A stretch of 64,000 bases of DNA from Fangia hongkongensis FSC776 = DSM 21703 (lineage in GTDB: Bacteria; Pseudomonadota; Gammaproteobacteria; Francisellales; Francisellaceae). Every line of letters starts with the position of its first letter. The first letter of the stretch is position 1. The position numbers were made by a program, and so were the translations under genes. The notes under the pieces were generated by a model. That model saw only the letters and a list, made by a program, of their open reading frames with translations, did no database searches and was not told where the DNA came from. Shown piece by piece: positions 9,385 to 19,480 of the stretch. The stretch lies in the NCBI RefSeq assembly GCF_000379445.1, contig NZ_KB902239.1, positions 145 to 64,144 on the forward strand. Reading direction: 5' to 3'.

Positions 9385-10098
9385 ATGGAGCCTCGTTTTA
9401 AACGAATACTGATTAAATTAAGCGGTGAGAGTTTATCAAATACTGGACGAGGCATTAATGTTGAGGCAATTCAGCCAATTATTCAAGATATAAAAACCCT
9501 GATAAAAAACGATGTGCAAGTAGGCATCGTTATTGGTGGGGGCAATATTTTAAGAGGCGCTCAAGGTGATTTTAAAGGTCAAATTGAGCGTTCTACTGCT
9601 GACACGATGGGTATGCTGGCAACTATGATCAATGCGCTGGCACTTCGTGATTTGATGAAGTTTCATAATATTAATACTACAGCCCTATCAGCGCGCTATG
9701 TCGATGCGGTTATGCAAACAGCAAATGCCCCGCTTGCCAATGCGCTTTTAGATAATGGGAATGTGGTTATTTTTGCCGGTGGTACCGGCAATCCTTTTGT
9801 AACAACAGATACAACAGCTGCACTTCGTGCCTGTGAGATAAAGGCAGATGCGCTTTTGAAGCTAACAACGGTTGATGGGGTTTATGATAAGGACCCGAAT
9901 CAATATAAAGATGCTAAGCGCTATGAAGCGCTGTCATTTTCAGAGGTGTTAGATAAAGAACTGAAAGTGATGGATTTAGGTGCTTTTGTGCAATGTCGTG
10001 ATTTTAATGTTCCTATTTGTGTTTTTAATATGAATAAGTCTGGTGCACTTATTAGAGTTGTTGCTGGGGAAGATGAAGGTACGTGGATACGTAATTAG
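9385..10098 (+). CDS. pyrH: UMP kinase
   Basis: A 237-residue amino-acid-kinase-fold enzyme that phosphorylates UMP to UDP in pyrimidine synthesis. The N-terminal KLSGESL and the phosphate loop [12 protein letters not shown] are present, followed by the mid-region [14 protein letters not shown] and the nucleotide-binding VDGVYDKDP. The bacterial enzyme is a hexamer under allosteric control by GTP and UTP. The ribosome site AAGGAG overlaps the end of tsf, suggesting translational coupling; frr follows 9 bases later. Confidence 0.97.
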   Translation: MEPRFKRILIKLSGESLSNTGRGINVEAIQPIIQDIKTLIKNDVQVGIVIGGGNILRGAQGDFKGQIERSTADTMGMLATMINALALRDLMKFHNINTTALSARYVDAVMQTANAPLANALLDNGNVVIFAGGTGNPFVTTDTTAALRACEIKADALLKLTTVDGVYDKDPNQYKDAKRYEALSFSEVLDKELKVMDLGAFVQCRDFNVPICVFNMNKSGALIRVVAGEDEGTWIRN

Positions 10099-10107
10099 GA
10101 GAGTGTA

Positions 10108-10665
10108 ATGATTAATGAGATTATTCAAGATGCAGCTTCCCGAATGGAAAAGTCCTTGGAAAGTTTGCGCCATGATTTGGCAAAAGTAAGAACAGGGCGT
10201 GCTCATCCTGATTTATTAGCGCATGTTTCAATTGATTACTATGGTATTGATACACCCATTTCTCAGGCTGCAAACATTACTGTTCTTGATGCAAGAACGC
10301 TTGGCATTACGCCTTGGGAAAAAGGTCTTGCCAGCAAAATTGAGAAAGCTATTTTAACTTCAGATCTTGGTTTGAACCCTGCTAATATGGGCGATACTCT
10401 TCGCATTCCAATGCCGCCTTTGAATGAAGAAAGACGTAAAGAGCTTGTTAAGGTTGTCAAAGGAGAAGCGGAGAAGGCGCGTATTGCCATTCGTAATATT
10501 CGTCGTGATGCGAACTCAGATATTAAAGAGCTTTTGAAAGAAAAAGAAATTTCTGAAGATGAAGCAAAAAAAGCAGAAGAGAAAATTCAGAAATTAACGA
10601 ATGATATGATTGCTAAAGCGGATAATATCGCGCAAGATAAAGAAAAAGACTTAATGGAAATCTAA
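10108..10665 (+). CDS. frr: ribosome recycling factor
   Basis: A 185-residue protein, the same length as E. coli RRF. It splits the post-termination ribosome together with EF-G. The N-terminal three-helix-bundle strand contains [14 protein letters not shown] and the hinge region follows with TPISQAANI. The C-terminal helix is rich in Lys and Glu. A TAGGAGAG ribosome site lies just before the ATG. It sits between pyrH and uppS, as in most gammaproteobacteria. Confidence 0.97.
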   Translation: MINEIIQDAASRMEKSLESLRHDLAKVRTGRAHPDLLAHVSIDYYGIDTPISQAANITVLDARTLGITPWEKGLASKIEKAILTSDLGLNPANMGDTLRIPMPPLNEERRKELVKVVKGEAEKARIAIRNIRRDANSDIKELLKEKEISEDEAKKAEEKIQKLTNDMIAKADNIAQDKEKDLMEI

Positions 10666-10673
10666 GCGTTTAT

Positions 10674-11393
10674 ATGTCTTTAAACCATATGCCAAAACAC
10701 GTGGCCATAATCATGGACGGCAATGGGCGTTGGGCAAAAAAAAGACTATTTCCTCGAACTTCGGGCCATCGGGCAGGTATTAAGAGCGTTCGTCAAGCTA
10801 TTGAATATGCTGTTGAGCATAAAATTGAGCGATTGACGCTTTTTGCCTTTGGTCGAGAGAACTGGCAGCGACCACAAGAAGAAGTTGATACGCTGATGAG
10901 GCTTTTTTCTGAAGTGCTAGTGAAAGAGCTGCCAATGCTGAAAGAGAATAATGTATGTCTGAATGTTGTTGGTGATCGCTCTCGTCTTTGTGCTGAAGTG
11001 CTAGATAATATGAAGATAACAGAAAGCCAAACGCTGAGTAATACAGGCCTTCAGCTTAATATTGCGATTGATTACAGTGGTCAGTGGGAGATTGTTGAGG
11101 CAGCTAAGTCTATTGTAAAGGCAGTTCAAGATGGAAGTTTAGGTATTAACGATATATCAGAAGAGATATTTTCTCGGCATTTGCAAACGAATATCACTCA
11201 GCCTGTGGATTTGTTCATTCGTACAAGCGGTGAGCAACGTATTAGTAACTTTATGAATTGGCAGTTGTCGTATGCTGAGTTTTATTTTTGTTCTAAGATG
11301 TGGCCGGATTTTAGGAAAAAAGACTTTCAGGCAGCAATTGATAGCTTTTTAAAGCGTAAACGTCGTTTTGGGAAAACGGATGAGCAACTATAA
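10674..11393 (+). CDS. uppS: undecaprenyl diphosphate synthase (cis-prenyltransferase)
   Basis: A 239-residue enzyme that adds eight isoprene units to farnesyl diphosphate, making the C55 lipid carrier for cell-wall, O-antigen and other glycans. The catalytic MDGNGRWAKK motif is at about residues 14-23, with the conserved FAFGRENWQRP and the C-terminal FIRTSGEQRISNF and LSYAEFYF segments. The ribosome site is weak and only 8 bases separate it from frr, so coupled translation is likely. Its product is the carrier that the GtrA/GtrB-like system at 38-42 kb would use. Confidence 0.96.
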   Translation: MSLNHMPKHVAIIMDGNGRWAKKRLFPRTSGHRAGIKSVRQAIEYAVEHKIERLTLFAFGRENWQRPQEEVDTLMRLFSEVLVKELPMLKENNVCLNVVGDRSRLCAEVLDNMKITESQTLSNTGLQLNIAIDYSGQWEIVEAAKSIVKAVQDGSLGINDISEEIFSRHLQTNITQPVDLFIRTSGEQRISNFMNWQLSYAEFYFCSKMWPDFRKKDFQAAIDSFLKRKRRFGKTDEQL

Positions 11394-11402
11394 GGGAAGG
11401 GT

Positions 11403-12194
11403 GTGAAAGAGCGTATAATCACTGGTATTATTCTTGGGCTTTTGGTCCTATGGGCAATCTTTAAATTAGGAGGCGCTGTCTTTGATACAATTGTTGTCAT
11501 TGTGCTTTTATTGGCAGCATGGGAATGGAGCGATTTATCACATGTTAGAAAACTAAGCGTTCGTGCTATTTATGTTTTAGTTATTGCAGTACTTATCTAC
11601 CTTTCATCTTTTGTTCCTCTTTTAACCTTATGGTTGTCTTTGGTGTTTTGGTTATTTGTATGTTGTTTGCTTTATTTTTATCAAAAAGATGTAAAGTACC
11701 ACCCTGTTTTGTGTCTTGTTATGGGTGCTTTCACTATTGTGCCATTTTTTGTGGCAATTGGTGCGCTTCATATCGAACGTCCCATTTTGCTGCTTTTAGT
11801 GATGTTAGTTGTGACCGTTGCTGATAGTGGTGCCTATTTTGTGGGTAAAAAATGTGGAAAGACAAAGCTTGCACCTGTGATTAGCCCAAATAAAACAATT
11901 GAAGGGCTTTTAGGTGGCGTTGTGTTTGGCGGTGTTGCTGGCGCGATTTGCAGTATCTTTATATCTACTACTTTATGGCAACATATTGCGGTTATTGTGT
12001 TATCGTTCTTAATTGTTTTTATTGCTGTAATAGGGGATTTGTTTGAGAGTATGCTCAAACGTCAACGTGGCATTAAAGATAGTGGCAATATTTTGCCTGG
12101 GCATGGCGGTATCCTTGATCGCACAGACAGCATGCTGGCCTCTCTTCCCATTTTCACTTTAGTTTGTGTACTTATTGGGGTGATAACGTTCTAA
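11403..12194 (+). CDS. cdsA: phosphatidate cytidylyltransferase
   Basis: A 263-residue polytopic inner-membrane enzyme making CDP-diacylglycerol from phosphatidate and CTP. About eight hydrophobic segments are seen. The family signature lies near the C terminus: KDSGNILPGHGGILDRTDS, with the metal-binding Asp residues. The start is GTG at 11403 behind a good AAGGGAAGG ribosome site. It is the last gene of the rpsB operon; its 3' end overlaps the convergent DUF4286 gene by 23 bases. Confidence 0.95.
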   Translation: MKERIITGIILGLLVLWAIFKLGGAVFDTIVVIVLLLAAWEWSDLSHVRKLSVRAIYVLVIAVLIYLSSFVPLLTLWLSLVFWLFVCCLLYFYQKDVKYHPVLCLVMGAFTIVPFFVAIGALHIERPILLLLVMLVVTVADSGAYFVGKKCGKTKLAPVISPNKTIEGLLGGVVFGGVAGAICSIFISTTLWQHIAVIVLSFLIVFIAVIGDLFESMLKRQRGIKDSGNILPGHGGILDRTDSMLASLPIFTLVCVLIGVITF

Positions 12195-12480
12195 GGATCC
12201 TCCGTGATGCTTTAAAGCGCCCACCAAAGTTCTCAAGTGCTTTTTCACGCATAACTTTTGCATGTAAGCGTAAATATTCCTCTAGGTGATTCATTGATTC
12301 TAGTTGGTAAATAATAACTAAAGCTGTTTTCTCATCATCATTTTGTTGTGTATCGACATAGATTTCAGAGTGATTAAACCCTTTAAAACTTAACATCTCT
12401 TTTTGATGTTGTTTTAACCATTTGGCATAGCGCTCAAAAATGCCATTATCAATGCTGATATTAATCTCGTAGATGACCAA
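12172..12480 (-). CDS. DUF4286 family protein
   Basis: A 102-residue soluble protein with the pattern of the DUF4286 family: an N-terminal strand MVIYEINI, then FERYAKWLKQHQKEML, then a second strand and LEEYLRLHAKVMREKALENFGGRF. The fold is expected to be ferredoxin-like (dimeric alpha/beta barrel). The function is unknown. The start is a TTG (12478-12480), supported by AGGAG 7 bases upstream. It lies downstream of tamB on the same strand and overlaps the 3' end of cdsA. Confidence 0.75.
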   Translation of the reverse strand: MVIYEINISIDNGIFERYAKWLKQHQKEMLSFKGFNHSEIYVDTQQNDDEKTALVIIYQLESMNHLEEYLRLHAKVMREKALENFGGRFKASRRILRTLSPQ

Positions 12481-12589
12481 AGTGTTACTCCTATTTATCC
12501 CTATAGCTATTAGCTTAATACGGCAGGTGCATCTTGCAAGTTATATCATTACCACTCAAAGGGAATTCTTATCAATTGTTGTGATTCAG

Positions 12590-15500
12590 TTAATCATTTG
12601 AATGGGTCTGATAGAGAATATCAGCACCTGTATCAAGGGAGGTAACATCACCTTTAAGTTTCCAATTAGGTGTTAAAGCAAAAGTGGCGATACCTTGTTG
12701 CTCACCGGTAAACACGCCAACACCATAGCTAACATAGAGTCTATCGGTGAGCTGTTTGCCAATAAATACAGCAGTATTGTTTTGCCCTGAATTTGCACTT
12801 GAATTATTTGTAGTATTATTTGTCGTGGTGTCATTGAAGCTGCCAAGTGAAAACTCAGCTAATGACAAACGCTCTTTAAGCTCATTAATAACGCCACTTC
12901 CGCCTTCATTGAGAGCTAATAGAAGTGCTGCCTGAGAGACTGAGCTCGATGATTGTTGGGTCTGATCTTTATCTAAAGCTCGACCAAAGAGGATGTAAGA
13001 TAAAATATCCGTTTGTGAAAGTGTCGGCTCTGAAAAAAGAGATATTTTGGGGTCATTTGCCGTGCCGGTAATATTGATCCCAATTTCACTTGGTGCGTCA
13101 GATTGTGTGAGTTGAACAGAGGTCGGTATACTATAGTTAGCTTTGATATCTAACAGCGGGTTGTTAATGTTGCTGTTATTAAAAGAAATGCTTGAATCAC
13201 TGCTGATGGTAAAGTGTTTCCCGTAAGCGCTAAAGATTCCATCAACAGGTTGCAGCACGCCCACCCCTAAAACAGGCTTATTTGGCTGGCTAATCACATT
13301 CACCTTTCCTTGAATTTTAGTATTAATCCCAAGGCCGGATAGATGCGCATTTTTACCAAAATCAACCATAAGGTTCATGTTAAATGGGGCAGTCTTTTGC
13401 TCGCTGATAGCTTGATTTTCACTGTTGATATACACAACATCATTTTGGATGGTATTTTGTAAAGCCGTGCTTTTAAGCTCAGCGAGATTAACATTTAATT
13501 TGTCAATATTGACGCTTCCTTTAAGATAGCTCTGATCACTTTGAGTGAAAGTTAAATCAGGTGAAGCGCTGAGCACTGTCTCTGGCGTGTTCAGCAGCAA
13601 AAGATCATTTCCTTTAATATGAATTTGTGTCTGAAACTGAGCATTTTGATAGCGTATTTCACCCTCGGCAGTAAGTGGTTTGTCTTTAATTTTGGCATTC
13701 AGTTGTAGCTTGGCGCTAAAAGGTGGGCTGATAATAAGATTGGCATAGAGTTGATCAATCTGTGTGTTAAGTGGTAAGAGATCAAAGCTGCCATCTGTTA
13801 GATGAACCCTACCTGTTACTTTAGGGGATAGCAGTTTATCTGCAAATGTCAGATGAGCATTTAATGCGCCACTATTAACTTGCACAGGAAACTCAGGAAA
13901 GAGGCTTGTTAACCAACCAAACTTATCAGCATGGATGCTGAGTTGCCCTGAGAGTAACGCAGAGGAAAGATCAAGCACATTAAAGTTTTTAATGGTGGCG
14001 TTTGCTTGTAGTTGGTTATGCGGTAGTATGCTTTTTAAATGCGCGCTTAATAGGTTATTTTCAAGTTTAGCATTTAGTGAAACCTTTGAAATATCCAGCG
14101 CCTTTTCAACAGGATTTTTAAGGTATAGCGATTTTCTAAGTTTATCAGAGAAATTGATCAGCTGGCCATGTCCATTGAGTGTAAAGCTCCCAGTTGCAGG
14201 TTGGCTGCCAACTTGTGAATAGTTGAATTTGTAATCAACCTTAAAACTGCCTTGGCTAATAGGGGTGTTAGGTAGAAAAAGCCCTGGGGTAATATTGCCC
14301 TCAGATAAGATGGTTGTATTATTCGCATGAAGATTAGCTTTAAGACAAATATAATCACTTTTGCCATTTTCAAGGCAAGCATTGCTGATAGAGAAATAGT
14401 TTTGCGGACTAATAGAGATCTTGCTTGGTTTATTAAGCTGCCACAGTTCGGATGAGAATGGCTCGTTAATACTGAGTTGGTTGAGTTTTAGATCAGCTAG
14501 ATTGTAGGTGAGCTTATCAACAACAATATCGCTTTTAAGCGTGGTATTATTGGCAGAAAGACTCACTAAAATGCTTTTGTCTTTTGTCTGTATATCCGCA
14601 TTATCAAGCTCGATACTATGATAATTGAAATCACGTACCTGTGTGTTAATATGGAAACTCTTGAGCACTTGTTTAACAAAGTGAATGTCTCCAGTGGCGT
14701 TAATATTCCCTGTGGCATTGGTGATATAAGTACTAAGCTTATTAATGAACAAGGTCCATTTTGCATGTAAATGCGTGTTATCAGAGGCAAGGCTCAATGA
14801 AATGTGATCTTTATTGTTAGGATTGGAAATGGAAAATGCTTTTAAAAAGAGTGCTTGCCCACTGCTAGAAAAATCAATGTTGCATTTAAGTTGCGTATTG
14901 GCGAGGTAAATATCACAAAACTGGCTATTGATCGCTGTTTTATTGTCATTGCTATCAATGTTGCCACCGATATTGAGTGTGCCATCGATGTCTTTATTAA
15001 GAGATTGAATACTTGCTTGCCAGTCAATTTTATCGCTAAACAGGAAGTTTAGCTTTATCTGTGCATATTTCTCTAAAGAAAGTGATGTTTGAATATGTCC
15101 TGCCTGAAATGTGCTAACAAACTTGTAGGGGTAAGTTTTTTTATCGTAATCTAGCTTTCCTTCGGAGTTAATAGTAAATACCTTGCCAAAATCACCAGAT
15201 ATCTCAACAGGTTGATGGTAAAGATGAAAAGGAAGCTTCTCAGTTGTGACATTCAAGCTAAGTTTTGTTGTAAAAGGATCATTTAAAAAAATGTAGCCTT
15301 CGGTTAACTCAACTTGCCCATAATTAATTACGTTTGCCTTGATGGTGTGCAGTGTAAGTTTATCGTTGATAATTTGGGTGCGTGCTATTTGAACGTTATC
15401 TGCTGAAATAATATGATCTCCACCCATTAAATAGTCGACTTGATGGACAGTCAAGTTCTTCGCATCTAGATCAAAAGGCATGATAAAAGGCGCATCATTA

Positions 15501-15883
15501 TTGGTAATGTCATTATTGCTGCTAGCCGAATCGGGAGAGTTAGGAATATTAATATGAACCTTTTGCGCTTCTAGTGATTCAACCATCAGTTTGTGATCAA
15601 AGATAAACTCTAAGAGTGACCATTTAAGGTGAATTTGACTGATATTCAGTTCGATAGCATCATTTTTGATCGTAAGACCATCTAATCTAAGGTTTTCAAT
15701 ATTGCCTGAGATATTGCCTGTAAGTGTGATGCCTTGAGAGCTTAAAATCGAATTGGCAATCGATTTACTCACCTTCAAACCGGGTGTGGTGAAAAGTAAA
15801 AGTGCAAGTATGGCTGTTAGTAGTACAACAATAGCAATGACTGTGTAAAGCACTCTTTTGATGTGTTTTTTTAGTTTTTTCAT
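12590..15883 (-). CDS. tamB: translocation and assembly module subunit TamB
   Basis: A 1097-residue envelope protein. An N-terminal signal-anchor helix (about residues 8-32) precedes a very long beta-rich region typical of AsmA-like bridge proteins. The C-terminal DUF490/TamB domain ends in the typical strand-rich segment (GKQLTDRLYVSYGVGVFTG and following). TamB spans the periplasm and works with TamA in outer-membrane protein insertion and phospholipid transport. Its start overlaps the tamA stop by 4 bases, so the two are translationally coupled. It is somewhat shorter than E. coli TamB (about 1259). Confidence 0.93.
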   Translation of the reverse strand: MKKLKKHIKRVLYTVIAIVVLLTAILALLLFTTPGLKVSKSIANSILSSQGITLTGNISGNIENLRLDGLTIKNDAIELNISQIHLKWSLLEFIFDHKLMVESLEAQKVHINIPNSPDSASSNNDITNNDAPFIMPFDLDAKNLTVHQVDYLMGGDHIISADNVQIARTQIINDKLTLHTIKANVINYGQVELTEGYIFLNDPFTTKLSLNVTTEKLPFHLYHQPVEISGDFGKVFTINSEGKLDYDKKTYPYKFVSTFQAGHIQTSLSLEKYAQIKLNFLFSDKIDWQASIQSLNKDIDGTLNIGGNIDSNDNKTAINSQFCDIYLANTQLKCNIDFSSSGQALFLKAFSISNPNNKDHISLSLASDNTHLHAKWTLFINKLSTYITNATGNINATGDIHFVKQVLKSFHINTQVRDFNYHSIELDNADIQTKDKSILVSLSANNTTLKSDIVVDKLTYNLADLKLNQLSINEPFSSELWQLNKPSKISISPQNYFSISNACLENGKSDYICLKANLHANNTTILSEGNITPGLFLPNTPISQGSFKVDYKFNYSQVGSQPATGSFTLNGHGQLINFSDKLRKSLYLKNPVEKALDISKVSLNAKLENNLLSAHLKSILPHNQLQANATIKNFNVLDLSSALLSGQLSIHADKFGWLTSLFPEFPVQVNSGALNAHLTFADKLLSPKVTGRVHLTDGSFDLLPLNTQIDQLYANLIISPPFSAKLQLNAKIKDKPLTAEGEIRYQNAQFQTQIHIKGNDLLLLNTPETVLSASPDLTFTQSDQSYLKGSVNIDKLNVNLAELKSTALQNTIQNDVVYINSENQAISEQKTAPFNMNLMVDFGKNAHLSGLGINTKIQGKVNVISQPNKPVLGVGVLQPVDGIFSAYGKHFTISSDSSISFNNSNINNPLLDIKANYSIPTSVQLTQSDAPSEIGINITGTANDPKISLFSEPTLSQTDILSYILFGRALDKDQTQQSSSSVSQAALLLALNEGGSGVINELKERLSLAEFSLGSFNDTTTNNTTNNSSANSGQNNTAVFIGKQLTDRLYVSYGVGVFTGEQQGIATFALTPNWKLKGDVTSLDTGADILYQTHSND

Positions 15884-17703
15884 AGCGTGATTCCTATGCT
15901 GAAATCAACGCGCCAATGCCGGTCGTTCTGGTTGAGCGTTCTGGAGAGGAAAAACATTAAAGGTCCAAGAGGTGTCTGATAGCTAAGACCAATCCCCGCT
16001 GCCTTTAAAATTTCAACATCATGAAAATCAAGATCATTGGTAGCGTTCCCTAGGTTGTAGTATAAAAGGGTGCTGAAGTTGCCGACAATACGCTGCTCAA
16101 TGCCTACTAAACCTGTTGCTAAATACTTTCCTCCTGTGACATTACCATTTACCTTTGGTCCTTGACTGAGATAGGGATAGCCAAGAAGATTCCCAATACC
16201 GCCTGAATAAAAGCGAAAATTAGGGGCAATGTCTTGAATATTATCAACATCAATAGCACCGAAGTTTCCATTTAGTACAACACGATTCCAGTTTTTATCA
16301 AGCGGAAAGGTGTAGGTGAGTGTTGCTGCATTTCGGATGAAACTCTGGTCAGAAAAAGGAGAGTTAACCGACACTTGAAAAACATTATTCCAGATAAATC
16401 CATTTTTCCAGAACCCATCTTTTTGGGTTGTATCATAGCGGATGGTAAACCCAGGGACCAGATACTTTGAGCGCTCATTTGTGGAGTTTGCAGCGGTAGT
16501 ATAGCTGGTGAAATACTGTTGAATACCAAAGGTAAGCTTCCAATCGCCATATTTATGCATTCGCCCGACACCAAAGTTAGTTTGCCTTTCATCAAAGCTG
16601 TCGGTTTGGGTGTAGCTTTGTTGAGCGTTGATGCTCCAGTTGTCATGTAAGGGATCCTCTCCCGGGAAGATATAGGAAGTTTGAAAGGTGCTATTAGCAG
16701 GTGAGGCTTGGATGTTGAATGAAAACTGCTGCCCTGTATCAGTAACATGGCGAAATAAAGTGCCAAAACTCACACGAGGACCTGTGAAAGTGCCATAACC
16801 GATACCGGTTGAGTAGTTACGTGAGTAGCCTGCTGTTAAGTTGACGGCAAGCGGAATTAAGTGATTTTTAACATCACGTTTCGCAAGTTGGGGGATAATT
16901 TGTGCACTTGAGAAATAACCGCTATCCTGTAGGCGTTTATTGGCATTGGTGATTTTATCTTGCGTGAATACTTCACCTTCTTTTAAGCGGGTAATGCGAT
17001 CGATAAAACCTAAATCATAGTCATAACGCTTTTGTGTTAGCTGTATTTTACCAACGCGATATTGCCCTTTTGTATCGAGTGTTAATAGAACCGTGCTAGT
17101 ATAGCTTTTATTATCGATTCGGATTTGATGTACATTTAAGTTTGCATCCAAATAGCCAGCATTTAGTGCTTGGTTGGTTAATGTTGTTTTTGCTTGCTCA
17201 TAGGCAGCTTGTGTTAGCACATCACCTTTTTGCAAGGGAAAGTTAGCCAGCAGCGTCTTGAAAATAGGATCATCCTTTCCCGGGCCTATGACCTTAACCT
17301 CTAAATGGGTGATTCTAAGTGGGGTATTCAATGTGATATTAAACACGGCATGCCATGTGCTCTCAGTATGTGTGAGCTTGGTGGATATTTTTGGTTTGTA
17401 GTAGCCGTAGGGCTGTAATAAGGTGTATATTTCCTTTTCACTTTTGCGAAATAAAATGGGAATTTGGGCGGGATGGGTTAGCGCATATTCTTTAAAGTTA
17501 TTAAGCGTAATGTTGTCCATCAGCACCTTTTTGATGGCATCATCAGCAATACCATTGATTTCAATATCCAGTGAAGCTTTTGGGTTGTTAGCAGGTGAAT
17601 TTGTCGCACTATCTTTCGCAACACCCACCTGAAAGCTTATTAAAATAAATAAGAGATATAAGCATAGAGTGTGAAGACGTTGCACTTTTTGTTGCACAGC
17701 CAA
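15880..17703 (-). CDS. tamA: translocation and assembly module subunit TamA (Omp85 family)
   Basis: A 607-residue outer-membrane protein. A hydrophobic N-terminal signal segment is followed by POTRA domains (about residues 45-285) and a C-terminal 16-strand Omp85 barrel. The barrel shows the family pattern GGIGNLLGYPYLSQGP near its fifth fragment and ends GPLMFFLSRTLNQ...FSIGITL with a terminal hydrophobic residue. It forms the TAM complex with TamB, encoded immediately downstream with a 4-base overlap. The start is uncertain: a TTG at 17701-17703 and a GTG at 17695-17697 are both in frame, and neither has a well-spaced ribosome site. It is divergent from tRNA deaminase tadA. Confidence 0.92.
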   Translation of the reverse strand: MAVQQKVQRLHTLCLYLLFILISFQVGVAKDSATNSPANNPKASLDIEINGIADDAIKKVLMDNITLNNFKEYALTHPAQIPILFRKSEKEIYTLLQPYGYYKPKISTKLTHTESTWHAVFNITLNTPLRITHLEVKVIGPGKDDPIFKTLLANFPLQKGDVLTQAAYEQAKTTLTNQALNAGYLDANLNVHQIRIDNKSYTSTVLLTLDTKGQYRVGKIQLTQKRYDYDLGFIDRITRLKEGEVFTQDKITNANKRLQDSGYFSSAQIIPQLAKRDVKNHLIPLAVNLTAGYSRNYSTGIGYGTFTGPRVSFGTLFRHVTDTGQQFSFNIQASPANSTFQTSYIFPGEDPLHDNWSINAQQSYTQTDSFDERQTNFGVGRMHKYGDWKLTFGIQQYFTSYTTAANSTNERSKYLVPGFTIRYDTTQKDGFWKNGFIWNNVFQVSVNSPFSDQSFIRNAATLTYTFPLDKNWNRVVLNGNFGAIDVDNIQDIAPNFRFYSGGIGNLLGYPYLSQGPKVNGNVTGGKYLATGLVGIEQRIVGNFSTLLYYNLGNATNDLDFHDVEILKAAGIGLSYQTPLGPLMFFLSRTLNQNDRHWRVDFSIGITL

Positions 17704-17846
17704 GCCGTAGTCAATTTTCCTTAGCTTAAGTATATACTATGGCTTGTATATTTTGCAGCGCTTAAATTGCAGTTTGCTTACTTTGTCTCGAGGGGGTGGT
17801 AAAATAAAACAAAATTAAAATCATACTTGGCACATAAAGAGAGTAT

Positions 17847-18323
17847 ATGGCAGCTTTAAAGACAGATGAGCATTGGATGAAAGAAGCATTGAAAGAGGCG
17901 CAAAAGGCTGAGGCAATACAGGAGGTTCCTGTTGGTGCTGTGATTGTGAAAAATAATCAGATTATTGCCCGGGGGTTTAATCAAGTTATTTCACAAAATG
18001 ATCCAACGGCGCATGCTGAGGTTGTAGCACTTAGAAAGGCAGCAGAAGCGCTTGGAAATTATCGGCTGGTTGATAGTGAAATGTACATTACCTTAGAGCC
18101 GTGCATGATGTGCTTTGGCGCTATGGTTCATGCGCGAGTCAAAAAGGTGCACTTTGCCACAAAAGAGCCAAAAGCGGGTGTCATTTGCTCACATCTTCAT
18201 TTAGATAAGGCGCCTTTTTTAAACCATCAAATTGAAGTTGAGTCAGGTGTGCTTGAAGCTGAAGCGGCAGCATTACTAAAGCAGTTTTTTTATCAAAGAA
18301 GACAGGAGAGGAAAAACAGTTAA
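17847..18323 (+). CDS. tadA: tRNA-specific adenosine deaminase (A34 to inosine)
   Basis: A 158-residue zinc hydrolase that converts adenosine 34 of tRNA-Arg(ACG) to inosine. The zinc ligand and catalytic pair HAE has His56 and Glu58, and the PCMMC motif carries Cys86 and Cys89; both are intact. Length and motif spacing fit TadA rather than cytosine or guanine deaminases. The ATG follows AAAGAGAG. Do not confuse this tadA with the pilus ATPase of the same name, listed here as cpaF. A short hairpin (ATCTCT/AGAGAT, 18338-18352) follows the stop. Confidence 0.94.
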   Translation: MAALKTDEHWMKEALKEAQKAEAIQEVPVGAVIVKNNQIIARGFNQVISQNDPTAHAEVVALRKAAEALGNYRLVDSEMYITLEPCMMCFGAMVHARVKKVHFATKEPKAGVICSHLHLDKAPFLNHQIEVESGVLEAEAAALLKQFFYQRRQERKNS

Positions 18324-18583
18324 TTTCCCTTTTGAGCATCTCTGATAGAGATAGATGTAATCACCTAGAATCGCAAGTTTTACCTTGGCATATTTTTCTA
18401 AGTTGATCGATGATACAACAGATGAAAGAGGATATAAGTTTTATCGCAATAATGCTGTGCTTAATGCTTAAAATCTTTTTTGTGAACGTATATAAAAGTA
18501 GGCTAAGAAAGGCTGTAAAATGCCTTAGGATGGGTATATTATTAAGCTCAGTTGCGAGTTTGAACATATAAGGCGGTGTAAAG

Positions 18584-19480
18584 TTGGAAAACAAATTTGG
18601 TAGAGTTGGTCTGCTTTTGGGAGGAGATTCCCCTGAGAGAGAAGTTTCTTTAAGATCTGGTAAAGCTGTTTTTGAGGCTTTACTAAGGTTGGGCATTGAT
18701 GCAGTTGCGATCGATGTGCCATCAAGTAAACTAATTGCCAAAATAAATGAAGAAAAGATTGATTGCTGTTTGATTATGCTTCACGGTGAAGATGGTGAAA
18801 ATGGCCATATTCAGGCATTGTTACATATGCATGATATTCCCTTTAGTGGCAGTGATATGAGAAGCTCTGCTGTTGCCATGGATAAAGTGCTATCAAAGAG
18901 AATCTGGCAGGCATTAGGGCTTAAAACACCAAAATTTACGCAACTAGATGATCAACTTGAAATAGGGGAGCTTTCTTTCCCCATAGCTGTTAAACCTATT
19001 GACGCAGGTTCAAGTGTGGGAATTAGTAAGGTATATAAAAAAGATGATCTGGAAGCAGCCTATCAACTGGCAAAGCCCTATGGGCAAGTGATGGCAGAGG
19101 AATGGATTGAGGGTGATGAGTACACGGTATCTATCGTTGGCGAGCATGTACTGCCCTCTATTCGCATCGAAGCATCAAATGATTTTTACGATTATGATGC
19201 TAAATATATCAGTGGTTCAAATTACCACTGCCCAAGTGGGCTCGGTGACAAGGAAGAGCATTATTTACAAAAGCTTGCCAAAGAAGCGTACTTAGCAGTT
19301 GGTTGTAGTGGCTGGGGACGAGTTGATTTTATGCGTGAGAAAACAACAGGGGAGTTTTTATTAATTGAGTTAAATACGGTTCCGGGTATGACCAATTTAA
19401 GCTTAGTGCCTCAGGCTGCAAAAGCGATTGGCTGGGATTTTGATGCGCTTGTTTTGAAAATTCTTGAGAGTGCTTTATGA
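18584..19480 (+). CDS. ddl: D-alanine--D-alanine ligase
   Basis: A 298-residue ATP-grasp enzyme of DdlB size that makes the D-Ala-D-Ala dipeptide for peptidoglycan. The N-terminal motif GLLLGGDSPEREVSLRSG is present, followed by the substrate/ATP segment KPIDAGSSVGISKV and the C-terminal metal/ATP-binding LLIELNTVPGMTNLSLVP. Translation appears to begin at TTG (18584-18586) behind AAGGCGG. Its stop overlaps the ftsQ ATG (ATGA), the usual dcw-cluster coupling. The mur genes that normally precede it are absent here; tRNA deaminase lies upstream instead. Confidence 0.95.
   Translation: MENKFGRVGLLLGGDSPEREVSLRSGKAVFEALLRLGIDAVAIDVPSSKLIAKINEEKIDCCLIMLHGEDGENGHIQALLHMHDIPFSGSDMRSSAVAMDKVLSKRIWQALGLKTPKFTQLDDQLEIGELSFPIAVKPIDAGSSVGISKVYKKDDLEAAYQLAKPYGQVMAEEWIEGDEYTVSIVGEHVLPSIRIEASNDFYDYDAKYISGSNYHCPSGLGDKEEHYLQKLAKEAYLAVGCSGWGRVDFMREKTTGEFLLIELNTVPGMTNLSLVPQAAKAIGWDFDALVLKILESAL

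Noticed and set aside
16272-16766. Minus-strand frame of 164 codons within tamA
   Set aside because: It is in another frame of the TamA barrel, without ribosome site or motif.
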